Assembly: GCA_944393455.1 (NCBI GenBank) | Contig: CALYAH010000008.1 | Span: forward strand, 1 to 5,764 | Source: an uncultured Clostridia bacterium | Lineage (GTDB): Bacteria > Bacillota > Clostridia > TANB77 > CAG-508 | DNA: 5,764 nucleotides | Reading direction: 5' to 3' | Shown: positions 5,329-5,764 of the stretch, piece by piece | Layout of the letters: each line of letters starts with the position of its first letter | Position numbering within the stretch: position 1 is the stretch's first letter | Program-made: the position numbers and the translations under genes | Notes under the pieces: generated by a model | What the model was told of the DNA's origin: nothing | Seen by the model: only the letters and a program-made list of their open reading frames with translations | Databases searched by the model: none

Positions 5329-5764
5329 ATGTGGTTATTTGATGTAATAAGAAAGAAAATTTTAAGAAGGAAATATTTTGGAGACATTGCAGAAGAATGG
5401 TTAAATTATAAAAGAATTTCGGTGAAAGAGTCCACTTATTATAAATATTCTTATAGTATCAATAAATATCTAAAGGACAAATTATATAAAGTTCATATAG
5501 AAGATTTAGAAACTTATGATTTTAATGAGTTTTCTAGAAGTTTAGGAACAGAATTATCAGCTAAGACAATAAAAGAAATACTAAATATTTTAAAAGCTAT
5601 ATTAAGATATGGAAAACAAAAATATAATTTAAAAGTAAATGTAGATTTAATTTCTAGTCCAAAAGTACAAGCAGAAGAATTGCAGATATTAACAAAAAGA
5701 GAAAGGGTAAAATTAGAAACATACTGTTCACAGGAGGGCTCGTTAAGAAGTATAGGAATCTTAG
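5329..5764 (+). CDS. Tyrosine recombinase / integrase, N-terminal part
   Basis: The frame is open from 5329 to the window edge (145 codons), so the gene is partial. Residues 19-106 resemble the SAM-like core-binding domain of tyrosine recombinases (FGDIAEEWLNYKRISVKEST, then YKYSYSINKYL, a polar stretch and SAKTIKEILNILKAILRYG). Residues 117 on (EELQILTKRERVKLETYC) look like the start of the catalytic domain. The catalytic Arg, His and Tyr lie beyond the window, so activity cannot be judged. The ATG at 5329 is preferred because GAGGGAG (5317-5323) precedes it; an in-frame ATG at 5308 would add seven residues. It is divergent from dacF with a 112-nt gap. It could be a resident Xer-like or a mobile-element integrase; its sequence style suggests the latter. 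Confidence 0.8.
   Translation, partial: MWLFDVIRKKILRRKYFGDIAEEWLNYKRISVKESTYYKYSYSINKYLKDKLYKVHIEDLETYDFNEFSRSLGTELSAKTIKEILNILKAILRYGKQKYNLKVNVDLISSPKVQAEELQILTKRERVKLETYCSQEGSLRSIGIL

Noticed and set aside
4521..5387. A 288-aa start for the carboxypeptidase at 5387
   Set aside because: The extra 57 residues are translated from the divergent integrase 5' end and intergenic DNA; the ATG at 5216 has a strong ribosome binding site and a signal peptide.

Overview
This is an AT-rich stretch (mostly about 25-35% GC by eye) with A-rich Shine-Dalgarno sites. Its gene set is recA, recX, scpA, a DUF2953 gene, a ytfJ/GerW gene and a dacF-type carboxypeptidase gene. That combination points to a low-GC Bacillota, most likely an endospore-forming or spore-lineage member of the Clostridia, and probably an uncultured one. 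TGG encodes Trp and TGA ends scpA, so the standard code is in use.

Left part (1-724): the 3' end of recA runs to 395 and is followed by a stem-loop terminator. The visible recA frame carries an in-frame TGA at 21-23, at a normally conserved Arg. The 329-nt gap before recX holds a 159-bp element bounded by perfect 38-bp inverted arms with a GC-richer core, then a good sigma-A-type promoter for recX.

Centre (725-2600): recX and scpA form a two-gene operon with a 13-nt gap, closed by a terminator. scpB, the usual partner of scpA, is not here. In its place is an unrecognised 134-aa, Trp-rich ORF of clearly higher GC. It has its own extended -10 promoter over an inverted repeat, a hairpin leader, and three back-to-back hairpins at its 3' end. 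Near-identical 21-bp repeats flank the whole unit (19 of 21 matching), so it looks like an inserted cassette.

Right part (2575-5764): DUF2953 (ytfI-like) and ytfJ/gerW are translationally coupled by a 47-nt out-of-frame overlap. YtfJ has an unusual 76-residue charged tail. A bidirectional terminator separates them from a convergent dacF-type D,D-carboxypeptidase gene that has all three active-site motifs but is broken by a one-base insertion near 4524-4527. Divergent from dacF, a tyrosine recombinase (integrase) gene begins and runs off the window.

Taken together, this is a housekeeping region for recombination, chromosome segregation and spore/cell-wall functions, carrying signs of insertions. 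Those signs are the palindromic element, the orphan cassette and the integrase. Two frame-breaking lesions, in recA and dacF, may be real or may be sequence errors. The least explained part is the orphan cassette at 1934-2596.
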